From Deltaproteobacteria bacterium (GTDB taxonomy: Bacteria; Desulfobacterota; Binatia; UBA1149; SPBQ01): 64,000 bases of DNA. The position numbers and the translations under genes are program-made. Positions 19,129 to 29,074 of this stretch are shown here, piece by piece; the stretch's first letter is position 1, and every line of letters starts with the position of its first letter. The notes under the pieces are model-generated. The model was not told the DNA's origin. It ran no database searches and saw nothing but the letters and a program-made list of their open reading frames with translations. The stretch covers positions 1 to 64,000 of the forward strand of contig JAJCZM010000044.1 in assembly GCA_029262375.1 (NCBI GenBank), given 5' to 3'.

Positions 19129-19907
19129 TGGCCGACCTCGAACTTCCGCTTACCGGTCATCTCGAAGAGCTGCGCGCGCGGCTCGTACGGGCCCTGCTAG
19201 CGCTGATCGTCGCGTTCGCGATCTGCTATCCGCAAGCTGAACGACTCTTCCACTTCCTGACCGCCCCACTGATGGCGGCGGCGGCCAATAGTGAGGCCGG
19301 CGCACAGCTGATCGGCACCGGTGTCGCCGAGGCGTTCTTCACACGCCTGAAGGTTTCTTTCATCGCGGCGCTGTTCTTCTCGCTACCGGTGATTTTGTAT
19401 CAGATCTGGCTCTTCGTCTTGCCGGGGCTGCGAGCGCGCGAGGCGCGCTACGGCTTGGGCTTCGTCATCGTCGGGACGTTCTTCTTCATGCTCGGCGCAT
19501 CGTTCTGCTACGCCGTTGTCTTCGACTTCGGCTTTCCTTTCTTTCTCGCCGAGTACGAGCGAATCGGAATCGCGCCGACCATCCGAATCGCGGAATACCT
19601 CTCCTTCACCTCACGCATGCTGCTGGCTTTCGGCATCACGTTCGAGCTTCCGGTTGCGACGTTCTTCCTGGCACGCGTTGGCGCAGTGACACACCACCTG
19701 ATGATCGCCTCGGCGCGCTACGCGGTGCTGGTGACGTTCATTCTCGCGGCGGTGCTCACGCCGCCGGACGTCGTCTCACAGGTCTTGATGGCCGGGCCTC
19801 TGATGCTGCTGTACGCCATCAGCATCGGCGTCGCTTACGTATTCGCAACGCCGCGTCGATCCGCCTCCAAAGACGGCGAAGCTGACGAGAAAGATGATGG
19901 CAAGTAG
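19128..19907 (+). CDS. tatC: Twin-arginine translocase subunit TatC
   Basis: Polytopic receptor for twin-arginine signal peptides; forms the core complex with TatB. 259 residues with six predicted TM segments. Family features: PLTGHLEELRARLVRALLAL at the N-terminus (the HLEELR motif with the invariant Glu), SLPVILYQIWLFVLPGLRA, the Phe-rich GTFFFMLGASFCYAVVF helix, and AVLTPPDVVSQVLMAGPLMLLY near the C-terminus. The tail is short and Lys/Asp/Glu-rich. Start codon ATG 19128 overlaps the tatB stop by one base. Confidence 0.97.
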   Translation: MADLELPLTGHLEELRARLVRALLALIVAFAICYPQAERLFHFLTAPLMAAAANSEAGAQLIGTGVAEAFFTRLKVSFIAALFFSLPVILYQIWLFVLPGLRAREARYGLGFVIVGTFFFMLGASFCYAVVFDFGFPFFLAEYERIGIAPTIRIAEYLSFTSRMLLAFGITFELPVATFFLARVGAVTHHLMIASARYAVLVTFILAAVLTPPDVVSQVLMAGPLMLLYAISIGVAYVFATPRRSASKDGEADEKDDGK

Positions 19908-19930
19908 GCCGAGAGGCCGTTTTGAAGGCA

Positions 19931-19970
19931 GCCCGGAGGCCGTTCAGTAGGCCCGGAGGCCGTTCAATAG
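19931..19970. repeat. Two-copy 20-bp tandem repeat between tatC and DUF4911-like gene
   Basis: GCCCGGAGGCCGTTCAGTAG at 19931-19950 is followed directly by the same 20 bases with one substitution (G to A) at 19951-19970. A shorter related GGCC-GAGA-GGCC-GTTTT string, which could form a small hairpin, sits at 19907-19922. The second copy contains the stop of the minus-strand gene ending at 19964. Confidence 0.85.
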
Positions 19971-20293
19971 TCGAGCCGAGAGAGGAGATCGTGGCGCAGT
20001 TCCTCGCGCATCGTGTCGTCGACCACCTCGATCCGTAGCCCTACTTCAGCTTCGAAATGTTTGATGAGGCGCCGCGCCACGTCCAGAAAATCCGGGACCA
20101 GCAGCAGTACCAACAACGCGCGATCCTGGGTGAGAAACGGGCGTTCGGTTCGCGCCACGCCGACCCCCTCGTACGATTCCAAGACGACCTTTACGTAGGT
20201 CAGATCCCGGCGCGGCGCAGAAACAAACAACGCGCACAGGCCGAGTTGCTCATCGACATCGAAAGGCCGCGTGTCTTCGTTCGGGATCATCAT
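19964..20293 (-). CDS. Small DUF4911-like protein
   Basis: 109-residue protein from ATG 20293, whose first base pairs with the stop of the upstream Zn-ribbon gene (TAATG coupling). The core LCALFVSAPRRDLTYVKVVL is followed by ESYEGVGVARTERPFL, then a hydrophobic LLVLLLVPDFLDVARRLIKHF and a second strand VGLRIEVVD. This resembles the small DUF4911 family of deltaproteobacterial genomes (a compact alpha/beta unit about 75 residues long). That assignment is from memory of the pattern, not a search. No signal peptide or TM helix. Probably works with the AsmA/Zn-ribbon pair encoded upstream; molecular function unknown. Confidence 0.7.
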   Translation of the reverse strand: MMIPNEDTRPFDVDEQLGLCALFVSAPRRDLTYVKVVLESYEGVGVARTERPFLTQDRALLVLLLVPDFLDVARRLIKHFEAEVGLRIEVVDDTMREELRHDLLSRLDY

Positions 20294-20613
20294 TAATGAA
20301 ACAACCCGCTCACGTCGAAGTAGATTCGGCTTCGCGCTTCGCAGAAGCGGCATTCCAAACGCACGACACGAAGGCGTTTGTCGCCATGCGGGCGCGACGA
20401 CTCGCCTTTGTTCTCGAACCTTCCCCCACAGGGACAACGCCGCTTCTTCACTTCGTTCTCAATGGCATCGAAGTCGGCAACGACCATTGCGGTATCGGGC
20501 TGCATCGCGGGTAGTGCCAGTAGGCGAGAGCGTAGCTGTCGACGGCGCCACCATCGCCTGCCGGTGACGGCAAGCGCTGCAGCGAGCGCAAGCGCTATGA
20601 GGAGACCACTCAC
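20293..20613 (-). CDS. Membrane-anchored zinc-ribbon protein of unknown function
   Basis: 106 residues from GTG 20613, overlapping the stop of the AsmA gene (GTGA). An N-terminal TM helix (LLIALALAAALAVTG) is followed by a basic RRWWRRRQLRSR stretch, so the C-terminal part should be cytoplasmic. The C-terminal half carries four cysteines as CPCG (about 60-62) and CRFC (about 88-91), suggesting a zinc ribbon with a long insert. No enzyme motif is visible. The overlaps on both sides (AsmA upstream, DUF4911-like downstream) argue for a fixed functional trio. Function not recognised. Confidence 0.75.
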   Translation of the reverse strand: MSGLLIALALAAALAVTGRRWWRRRQLRSRLLALPAMQPDTAMVVADFDAIENEVKKRRCPCGGRFENKGESSRPHGDKRLRVVRLECRFCEARSRIYFDVSGLFH

Positions 20614-22703
20614 CAGCGCGTGAACTGTTCATGTAGAGTCGGCATGTCCAGCACGAGTTCCGAGCGCGGCTCTGTGGGGATGAAGGGCGACACCTCACCA
20701 CCGCGCGCGGCGCTGCGAACGGCGTCGAGGAAGTCGTCCTCTACAGTGATCGCGGTCGCGGACGGACCGCCCTGAAGCTTCACCGGGATGCGCAATCGAC
20801 CGTCTGCAGCGGTCAAGCCGGCGAGACGAGGCGCACGTTGCATGATAGCCGCTGTCAGCTGTTCGCTGAGCGCCATGACACCCCACCCTGCAAACGTGTG
20901 GTCCGGTTCGATCAATCCCTCGGCGACGATCGCGGCATGAGGCAGTTCGAATTCGATAGAGCGCAGCGCCAGACCATCCTCGCGAGTCTGGTAGTCCATC
21001 TCGAGTCGTTCATAGCCCGGAAGTTCCGGCGCGAGCGTACGTGGGTAAGCCTCGACGAGAACCGAGTCGATCAGCGTTGCAATGCCGGTATCGCGGGCCA
21101 CAGACGTGAGAACTACGTTGACGATGCCGACCGATCCGATCTCACCGTCGTACAATCCGATGCGCCCCATCGACCAAGGTCCCTGCGCTCCAAAGCCTCC
21201 CTGCGCCAGGCCGTCCATGGCGCCTGTAATCTCCAGTCCGAGGTCTGGAAAGAGGTCGTCGACGAACGCTTTGGCATCCGCCCCATCGACCATCCCACCC
21301 GCTTCGATCGCCGTGTTCTTCTCAGGCGCATAGACGATCGAAGAGTTCGACTTGCCACCCCAAATCGCCATGTCGAGCGCAGTAACCGTCAGCTTGTCAC
21401 GAAACCATCGCGAGCCTATGACGGGTTTCGCCACTTCCAAGGCTCCCACTCGTAGCTGATCGGTTACCGCAGAGATCGAGAAGACTGCGTTGGATGCGAG
21501 CAGCGAACCGCGGAAAGTCGTGGGCCCGCTCTCGACTTCGTACCCCGGATAGGGAGCCAACCGAACCTTGTCGGCACTGGCTTCGTAGTTCAGGAGCGGC
21601 TCGAGTTCATGGCCCGAGAGCTTGATCGATCCGGATACCAGCAGTTCGGGATGCCATCGCGAGTCGATCCCGTGGCGGCCCATGAACGTGGGGATATCGA
21701 GATCCTCGACGTGCAGACGCCCGCTGAGTTTGCGCCCTATTCCGGTCATCCAACCGCCGGCGGTCGCGGCAAGCCCGAGATAGTCGAGATTGCTCTTCGT
21801 CAGCTGAACGCTACGGTCATCGATCGCGAGAACAGCATCGAAACTAAGGTCGTCGGTTTCGCCGAACAGCTCGAACCCCACCGAACCCACGGCTGTGATC
21901 TCGAGCGGTTCGGCAGGCGCGGATTCCGTCGTGCGATCGCCGGCTACTCCCGCGAGATCGAGCTTGGCATCGATCGCGCCTCGCAGCGGCAGGTCCGCGA
22001 GCAAAGGGAAAACCGCTTTCACCGCATCGATCATCGCATCGGAAATCTCTATCGGACCGCTCACACGATACGCATCGCCGACACCCGCTCCCGGCTCGAT
22101 TTCGAGCGAGAAGCTCATCGAAGAGTCAGCACCGAACGCGGCTGCCGTTCCCACCAGATCGATGACCGTTGACGATCTTCGACCGCCGACTACGAGATCG
22201 ACGTCTAACAGGTCGGCAGCCGCTGGCTGAGGACGCCCGCCATCGTAGTAATGCAATGTCGCGTCGGTAAGCGAGATGGGGAAATGCAGAGCCGAGAGCT
22301 TTGAGGCTGCTTCGTCGGGAAGGAACGTCAAAAACGACGTCTTTCCGATCGGACGGCGGATATGTGCAACCGCATCGATCGCTTCCACGGAATCGACGAC
22401 GACCGTGCCCACCAGCAGGGGAAAGAACTTCGGATGGACGCGCAATCGCGGGATGTGGAGAATGGGCTGCGGTTCGTCTTTCCCGCGCGGGTTGGTAACG
22501 ATCGTGACGTCGTTGATAGACGCGACCGGCATTGGAAAGATCGACAGCGAGACGTCACCGACACTAACCTGACCGGACGCTCCCTCGGCGACGGCCTCCG
22601 CCATCGCCTCGGCGCCGCGGCTTACCGTCGCACGCAACGTCGATAGAGAGAATCCGATCGCGATGGCGATGGCGACGGCTATGAACAAGATGAGCTTTCG
22701 CAT
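20610..22703 (-). CDS. AsmA-family large periplasmic protein
   Basis: About 697 residues from ATG 22703 (MRKLILFIAVAIAIAIGFSL, one N-terminal TM helix); the frame extends upstream to 22748 without conserved residues. The rest is beta-rich with repeated hydrophobic strands, as in AsmA/YhdP-type bridge-like lipid transfer proteins of the Gram-negative envelope. Recognisable pieces are VSVGDVSLSIFPMPVASIN near the N-terminus, as in AsmA, and a C-terminal AsmA-like segment (QTREDGLALRSIEFELPHA...). Known relatives act in outer-membrane lipid homeostasis; this is inference here. First gene of a three-gene operon with overlapping ends. Divergent from the crotonase gene. Confidence 0.8.
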   Translation of the reverse strand: MRKLILFIAVAIAIAIGFSLSTLRATVSRGAEAMAEAVAEGASGQVSVGDVSLSIFPMPVASINDVTIVTNPRGKDEPQPILHIPRLRVHPKFFPLLVGTVVVDSVEAIDAVAHIRRPIGKTSFLTFLPDEAASKLSALHFPISLTDATLHYYDGGRPQPAAADLLDVDLVVGGRRSSTVIDLVGTAAAFGADSSMSFSLEIEPGAGVGDAYRVSGPIEISDAMIDAVKAVFPLLADLPLRGAIDAKLDLAGVAGDRTTESAPAEPLEITAVGSVGFELFGETDDLSFDAVLAIDDRSVQLTKSNLDYLGLAATAGGWMTGIGRKLSGRLHVEDLDIPTFMGRHGIDSRWHPELLVSGSIKLSGHELEPLLNYEASADKVRLAPYPGYEVESGPTTFRGSLLASNAVFSISAVTDQLRVGALEVAKPVIGSRWFRDKLTVTALDMAIWGGKSNSSIVYAPEKNTAIEAGGMVDGADAKAFVDDLFPDLGLEITGAMDGLAQGGFGAQGPWSMGRIGLYDGEIGSVGIVNVVLTSVARDTGIATLIDSVLVEAYPRTLAPELPGYERLEMDYQTREDGLALRSIEFELPHAAIVAEGLIEPDHTFAGWGVMALSEQLTAAIMQRAPRLAGLTAADGRLRIPVKLQGGPSATAITVEDDFLDAVRSAARGGEVSPFIPTEPRSELVLDMPTLHEQFTRW

Positions 22704-22815
22704 GAACGATTGTCTCCGCGTCGCCCGCCCCGTGCGCCACTCGATCACGTTGACTGCGAGTGCTTGCCGGGCTACGGAATCGCGATTCTATGCAGGGTCA
22801 TAAAAGGTAGCAACT

Positions 22816-23613
22816 ATGAATTTCGAGCACATCGACGTTTCGATTGACGGCACCGTCGCGACACTCACTCTCAACCGACCCGATGCGTTAAACGCGATGA
22901 CGCTGGACATGGGGCGCGAGATCGAAGCCGCGGTGGAGAAACTCAACCAGATGAGTTCCACCGACGATATCCGTGCCGTGGTCGTAACCGGCCGCGGCAA
23001 GGCGTTCAGTTCCGGTGGCGACCTGAAGACGTTGGCAAAAGAGGCCGGCATCTCGACCGAGGGCAGCGACCTCGGTGGCGGTCGCGTGTTCTACGGATCG
23101 TTCCTGTCGATTCGTAACCTACGCATGCCCTCGATCGCCGCGATCAACGGCCACGCGATAGGGGCCGGACTCTGCTTCGCGCTCGGCTGCGATCTGCGCG
23201 TCATGCACGAACGCGCAAAGGTCGGAATGACCTTCGTAAAGATCGGGATTCACCCTGGCATGGCAGCTTCATGGAATCTGCCTCGACTCATCGGACCCAC
23301 ACGAGCCGCCGACCTTCTGTACACCGGACGCCTCGTCGAAGCCGCAGAAGCGCTCGAGCTCGGGCTGATCAATCGCGTCGGTGGTGCGGACTTCGACGAG
23401 CGGGTCGCCGAGATGGCCGGACAAATCGCCGCCAATGGACCTGTATCGGTACGCGCGCTGAAGGAGACGTTGCGGGGAACGATGGACCGCACCATCGAAG
23501 AAGCGCTGGGAGCCGAAGCAGACGCTCAGGCCATGACCTTCGATACCGACGATGCCAAAGAGGGAATTCGTGCGGTCATGGAGAAACGCGCTCCGATGTT
23601 CACCGGCAAATAG
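22816..23613 (+). CDS. Enoyl-CoA hydratase/isomerase (crotonase) family protein
   Basis: 265 residues, crotonase fold. The CoA-binding oxyanion loops are clear: GRGKAFSSGGDLKTLA (about 57-72) and INGHAIGAGLCFALGCDLRV (about 112-131), then MTFVKIGIHPGMAASWNLPR. Compared with classical hydratases, the two catalytic Glu positions appear to be Cys/Phe (in GAGLCFALGCD) and Phe (in VGMTFVKIG). Ordinary syn-hydration is therefore doubtful; isomerase, hydrolase or decarboxylase chemistry remain possible. This GAGLC...TFVKxGxHPG type is a common crotonase subgroup. It is encoded alone, convergent with a small lipoprotein gene that ends one base beyond its stop. Confidence 0.9.
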   Translation: MNFEHIDVSIDGTVATLTLNRPDALNAMTLDMGREIEAAVEKLNQMSSTDDIRAVVVTGRGKAFSSGGDLKTLAKEAGISTEGSDLGGGRVFYGSFLSIRNLRMPSIAAINGHAIGAGLCFALGCDLRVMHERAKVGMTFVKIGIHPGMAASWNLPRLIGPTRAADLLYTGRLVEAAEALELGLINRVGGADFDERVAEMAGQIAANGPVSVRALKETLRGTMDRTIEEALGAEADAQAMTFDTDDAKEGIRAVMEKRAPMFTGK

Positions 23614-24015
23614 TCAGCGCGGGTCCATCTCTACGTAGTTTGTAACACTCCATCGCGCGTCGGTGGCGCGAACGGTTACTACGGATATTTTTTCGAACGG
23701 ATCGAGCCCGGTCACGCGAATCGTCAACTCGTACACGAGTTGTATCGCATCCCCCGCGGCGCGCTCTTCCTTGAGCGCGAAATTGATGCGCGGTCGCTGA
23801 GTATCGTCTGCGATCGCAACATCCGCGGTCAGTTCGATCTCGCGCTGAACTTTGTCGAGAGCAACACCGGTGCACAGTTGCTTCGACGCCTCGAGATCAA
23901 TGCGGACGTAGTGCGCATCGACGAACGCGTCGCCTGCGCCAAGCGCAGTGCTCGTATCGTTGGAACAGCCGACGGCAAGCATCGCCGCAGCGATCATAAC
24001 GAATAGTGTTTTCAC
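23614..24015 (-). CDS. Small predicted lipoprotein, function unknown
   Basis: 133 residues. The signal peptide MKTLFVMIAAAMLAVGC ends in a good lipobox (LAVGC), so Cys17 is the likely lipidated residue. The mature part is a compact alpha/beta protein with VDAHYVRIDLEASKQLCTGVAL and a run of beta strands, without a motif I recognise. Its start overlaps the stop of the Zn-ribbon gene upstream by four bases (ATGA). Last gene of the hydrolase / Zn-ribbon / lipoprotein operon. Confidence 0.75.
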   Translation of the reverse strand: MKTLFVMIAAAMLAVGCSNDTSTALGAGDAFVDAHYVRIDLEASKQLCTGVALDKVQREIELTADVAIADDTQRPRINFALKEERAAGDAIQLVYELTIRVTGLDPFEKISVVTVRATDARWSVTNYVEMDPR

Positions 24016-24305
24016 TTTCCTCCGAAGAGCTTGTCCAGCTCACTCTGCGCGCCGCCTTCGCTCGTCCCGCGTCCGCCACCGCCGGCAGATCGGAAGAAAT
24101 CGCAGAAATTCCCTTTCTCTTTGTCCAGCACACGCTCCGCGGAAGGTTCGCTGCATTCGTTGTATGCAGCGCCGTCGTAGAACGCGCAGTTCTTACATAC
24201 TCGTAGATCCGCACCGCAGCCTTCGCACTCCGCGCTGCGCCCAACGACCGAATCGAACTCGGTGCTGCGGCCGCAACCATGGCAAGCGACCTTTAGATCA
24301 GCCAT
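24012..24305 (-). CDS. Small zinc-ribbon protein of unknown function
   Basis: 97 residues with three Cys pairs: CHGCG (about 8-12), CEGCG (about 27-31) and CKNC (about 37-40), then AYNECSEPSAERVLDKEKG and a further CDFF (near 68). The pattern VCKNCAFYD...NECxEPxAERVxDKExxNFCDxF is one I recall from many deltaproteobacterial hypothetical proteins. No catalytic function is known to me. A Gly-rich linker leads to a conserved-looking LDKLFGGK tail. It overlaps the hydrolase gene upstream by 8 bases and the lipoprotein gene downstream by 4. Confidence 0.78.
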   Translation of the reverse strand: MADLKVACHGCGRSTEFDSVVGRSAECEGCGADLRVCKNCAFYDGAAYNECSEPSAERVLDKEKGNFCDFFRSAGGGGRGTSEGGAQSELDKLFGGK

Positions 24306-25065
24306 GCCGCCCTACCCGCGCCAGCCAGCCGTCGAGGGTGGCGAGCAATGCATCGAGTGCTCCTGGTTCCTCGAAGCGATGACCCACGCCCGGAAACGTG
24401 ACCACGGTGACATCGCCGGATGCCGCGGACTCGATCAATGTGGCGTGGCTCGGGGGAACGACATCGTCGGACTCACCGTGCATCAACAACAGCGGCTGCG
24501 ACAAGCGCGTGAGACTCTGCAAGATGTCGAGTTTCTCGACGTCATCAAGAAACGTGGTCTTCAGGTAACTACCGTCGCTCCAATCACGACGGCCGGTGCG
24601 TCGCCATTGCGCGACATCGTCTTCGCTGAGCCGCTCGGTGAAGAGGGCTGTCTCACCGACCGCGGCAATCGTCGCAACAGCGTGCACCTGCGCGGGAACT
24701 TGCGCCGCCGTCAGCAGTGCCACCGCACCTCCGAGACTAGAGCCGACGAGAGTCACCGGGCCCGTGTCGAACTCATTCAAGAAATCCAGCGCACCGAGCG
24801 TATCGGCTACTTCTCCGCTTAGAGTGAGATCCTCGAAATGCCCCTCGGATTCACCGACATAGCTGAAATCGAAGCGCAGCACGTTAAATCCCTGAGGGAC
24901 GAATCGCTCTACAATCGCCTGCTGCTTCGTCCCGCCGCGCGTTGATTCCATGCCGTGACACAACACCAGAACGGGGCCGCTGATGTCGGCCGACCGGTGC
25001 AGGTCCCCTATGAGCAGGTTTCCCTGCCGGCTCGGGAATTCTATGCGTTCACTGCGGACTTCCAT
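24298..25065 (-). CDS. Alpha/beta hydrolase, serine-aminopeptidase-like
   Basis: 255-residue cytoplasmic alpha/beta hydrolase. The oxyanion strand VLVLCHGMESTRGG, the FNVLRFDFSYVGES turn and the nucleophile elbow LVGSSLGGAVAL (Ser near residue 108) are intact. The catalytic acid is probable in MHGESDDVVPP (Asp near 200) and the His in FPGVGHRFEEP (near 228). Typical of small esterases/acyl hydrolases of the BAAT or YpfH-like kind; substrate unknown. The start ATG 25065 lies only 5 bases from a tandem decamer repeat that forms the leader. It is the first gene of the operon with the Zn-ribbon and lipoprotein genes. Confidence 0.9.
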   Translation of the reverse strand: MEVRSERIEFPSRQGNLLIGDLHRSADISGPVLVLCHGMESTRGGTKQQAIVERFVPQGFNVLRFDFSYVGESEGHFEDLTLSGEVADTLGALDFLNEFDTGPVTLVGSSLGGAVALLTAAQVPAQVHAVATIAAVGETALFTERLSEDDVAQWRRTGRRDWSDGSYLKTTFLDDVEKLDILQSLTRLSQPLLLMHGESDDVVPPSHATLIESAASGDVTVVTFPGVGHRFEEPGALDALLATLDGWLARVGRHG

Positions 25066-25070
25066 GTTGT

Positions 25071-25130
25071 TCCTGGGCCTGCCTGGGCCTGCCTGGGCTT
25101 GCCTGGGCTTGCCTGGGCCTGCCTGCGCCT
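25071..25130. repeat. Six-copy tandem decamer repeat in the hydrolase leader
   Basis: Six contiguous 10-base units of the form GCCTGGGCYT (first unit TCCTGGGCCT, last GCCTGCGCCT). The array lies immediately upstream of the minus-strand hydrolase start and 71 bases from xerC on the other side. Read on the minus strand each unit contains CCAGGC, and the unit nearest the start supplies the AGGA that could serve as ribosome-binding site. Confidence 0.92.
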
Positions 25131-25201
25131 GGCGGCACGTATCGGCGATTCTTCGACGCGCCTATCGGCCCGGCTCTCGCGTATTGATACCATAGGGACT
25201 C

Positions 25202-26209
25202 GTGAGTCAGAAGAAGACGAAGAAGGAGTCGCCCGCCGACAGGGCCCTGGGGGAGCTGGAGGCGCTTCTTGCTCGCCACGATCTGGTGCACGGTAGCGAG
25301 CCTTTCGGCCTCGCGCGCCGCTTCGCCAAACACTTGTCCGCTGAGGCCGGCTTGGCCGAACGAACACGGACTGCGTATCTCGGAGACCTTCGCCAGTTTT
25401 TCGAATTTCTGATCGAGCAGTCAGGCCCGAAGAGCTTGGCGGCCGAACTGTTCAGTCCATATGCTTTGCGAGGATTCATCGCCCGCCGGCTGGACTCTTG
25501 CAGCCGCTCTACCGCATCACGCAAACTCGCATCACTCAAGACCTTCTTTGCGTGGGCGACCAGAGACGGCGAGCGACCGAACCCGGCCGAGGTGGTTCAA
25601 TCGCCCAAGGTCCCGCGCCCGCTGCCCTCACATCTCGGAGAGGAGGATATCGAAACCCTCCTCGGCAGCGTGGCCGAGCGCGCCCGCGACACGAAGTCGA
25701 AATCCAAGAAACTGTGGATGCGCAACCGCGCGCTACTGGAACTGCTGTACTCATCGGGCGTTCGCGCCTCTGAGCTGGTCGCGCTCGACTGGAAGAACAT
25801 CGACGCGAACCTCGGGGCGGTGCGGATCGAGAACGGCAAGGGCGGCAAGCAACGCGTCGTACCGGTCGGCGACGCCGCCATTCGCGCACTCGACTCGTAT
25901 CGCGACGGCTGGAAAGGCCCGGTCCGAGACGACGATGCCATCTTTCTCAATCGCTCGGGCGATCGCCTCCACGTGCGCAGCATCGGCAGAATTCTCAATA
26001 CCTGCATTCGCCACGCCGCTTTGCAGACAAAGGCGAGCCCCCACGCGATTCGCCATTCGTTTGCGACCCATCTGCTCGAGAATGGAGCCGATCTGCGCGC
26101 GATCCAGGAAATGCTCGGCCACGCGTCAATCTCGACCACCCAGCGCTATACGCACCTGGATCTGCGCCGCCTGAGCTCCGTGTACGACAAGGCCCACCCA
26201 CGCGCCTGA
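25202..26209 (+). CDS. xerC: Tyrosine recombinase XerC
   Basis: Site-specific recombinase that resolves chromosome dimers at dif with XerD. 335 residues from GTG 25202. The N-terminal SAM-like core-binding domain (about 20-120) has [13 protein letters not shown] and ALRGFIARR. The catalytic domain has Arg in [14 protein letters not shown] (near 190), Lys in [13 protein letters not shown], His/Arg in [14 protein letters not shown] (near 281), the second His in [15 protein letters not shown], and the nucleophile Tyr near residue 315. About 30 residues longer at the N-terminus than E. coli XerC. It heads the run leading into hslV-hslU, an order shared by many bacteria. Confidence 0.95.
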   Translation: MSQKKTKKESPADRALGELEALLARHDLVHGSEPFGLARRFAKHLSAEAGLAERTRTAYLGDLRQFFEFLIEQSGPKSLAAELFSPYALRGFIARRLDSCSRSTASRKLASLKTFFAWATRDGERPNPAEVVQSPKVPRPLPSHLGEEDIETLLGSVAERARDTKSKSKKLWMRNRALLELLYSSGVRASELVALDWKNIDANLGAVRIENGKGGKQRVVPVGDAAIRALDSYRDGWKGPVRDDDAIFLNRSGDRLHVRSIGRILNTCIRHAALQTKASPHAIRHSFATHLLENGADLRAIQEMLGHASISTTQRYTHLDLRRLSSVYDKAHPRA

Positions 26210-26253
26210 ACAACCAGACGCGAGCCCGCGAATTGCTGGAAATACCGGGACGG

Positions 26254-26798
26254 ATGGGCAAGAACAGCCCGGTGTTCCACGCCACCACGATAATCGCCGT
26301 TCGTAAGGGTGCCCACGTCGCCATGTGCGGCGACGGCCAGGTAAGCACCGGACAAACCGTGCTCAAGCACGGGGCGCGCAAGGTCCGGCGCCTGCACGGC
26401 GGAACGGTCCTCGGCGGCTTCGCCGGTGCCACGGCCGATGCATTCACCCTTTTCGAAAAGTTCGAGGGCAAACTCGAGAAATACAGCGGCAACCTGCAGC
26501 GAGCGGCTGTCGAACTCGCCAAGGATTGGCGCAGCGACCGCGTACTGCGACGTCTCGAAGCCATGATGATCGTCGCCGACACCGAGGCCAGCCTGCTTCT
26601 ATCGGGCTCGGGAGACGTGATTGAACCCGACGACGGCATCATCGCCATCGGCTCAGGCGGAAACTATGCGCTGTCTGCCGCTCGCGCGCTGGTTGCTCAC
26701 GCCGATCTGTCGGCCGCCGACACGGCACAAGAAGCAATGAAGATTGCCTCGGAGATTTGCGTCTACACCAACGACCGCTTCGTCATCGAGGAACTATA

Positions 26799-26799
<1 letters not shown>
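26254..26799 (+). CDS. hslV: ATP-dependent protease proteolytic subunit HslV
   Basis: Threonine peptidase that forms the dodecameric core of the HslVU protease. 181 residues from ATG 26254 (a TTG at 26233 is also in frame). The active-site Thr-Thr sits in [12 protein letters not shown], about 10 residues from the start, so a short propeptide must be removed. The FHATTI form is like Bacillus CodW/HslV rather than the enterobacterial MTTI. Conserved [32 protein letters not shown] and [16 protein letters not shown] are all present. The stop overlaps the hslU GTG (TAGTG). Confidence 0.96.
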
Positions 26800-28165
<1,366 letters not shown>

Positions 28166-28166
<1 letters not shown>

Positions 28167-29074
28167 TGGATGCACTGATCGCAAAAGCAGAGGTGCTGCT
28201 CGAAGCACTGCCGTACATGCAGCGCTTCGCCGGCCGCACCATCGTGGTCAAGTACGGCGGCAGCGCCATGCTCGACGAAGAGCTGAAGCTGGGTTTCGCG
28301 CAGGACATCGTACTACTGAAGTCGCTGGGCCTGCACCCCGTCATCGTCCATGGCGGCGGCCCGCAAATCGGAAAAGCGCTCGAGCGAGTAGGCATCGAAA
28401 CGCGCTTCGAACGCGGCATGCGCGTCACCGACGACGCCACCATGGAGATCGTTGAGATGGTGCTCGGCGGTCAGATCAACAAAGGAATCGTTGCCAACAT
28501 CGAACGCCACGGCGGCAATGCCGTCGGCATCTCGGGCAAGGACGGCAACCTGATCAATGCATCGAAGCTTCTCATCGACGGCGTCGATGTCGGCCGCGTC
28601 GGAAAAGTTGAGAAGGTGAACCCCGACGTCATCGAGCGCTTGCGCGAAGCCGGTTTCGTCCCAGTAGTCGCGCCCATCGGCGACGACGAGACGGGCCACA
28701 GCTTCAACATCAACGCCGACGTCGTGGCGTCAGAAGTCGCACAGGCGCTCGGTGCCGCCAAGTTGATCCTGCTCACCGACGTACCTGGGATTCTCGATAG
28801 AGACGCCGTGTTGCAGCCGTTTCTCACCATCGAAGACTGCCGCCAGCAGGTTGAGGCCGGCGCGATCGAAGGTGGGATGGTCCCGAAGGTCGAGTGTGCC
28901 TGCGATGCGCTCGAAGGCGGCGTCGGCCAAGTCCACATCATCGACGGCCGCGTGAGCCACGCGGTGCTACTCGAAATCTTCACCAAGACCGGCGTCGGCA
29001 CCGAGGTCGTCCGCGATCCCCAAGACGAAGATCAGGACGACGAGCAGGACGACGAGCAGGCCGAGGCCGATTGA
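28166..29074 (+). CDS. argB: Acetylglutamate kinase
   Basis: Second step of arginine synthesis: phosphorylates N-acetylglutamate. 302 residues, amino-acid kinase fold. KYGGSAM (Lys near 27) and VIVHGGGPQIGKAL at the N-terminus, NAVGISGKDGNL in the middle, and FNINADVVASEVAQALGAAKLILLTDVPGI are family signatures. VEAGAIEGGMVPKVECACDAL contains the second ATP-contacting Lys. The C-terminus carries a 15-20 residue Asp/Glu/Gln tail (DPQDEDQDDEQDDEQ) that is not part of the fold. Start coupled to hslU; the next gene begins on the base after its stop. Confidence 0.97.

Noticed and set aside
25071..25130. Decamer array considered as a CRISPR or a mobile-element end.
   Set aside because: Units are contiguous with no spacers, only 10 bases long, and no cas or transposase gene is near.
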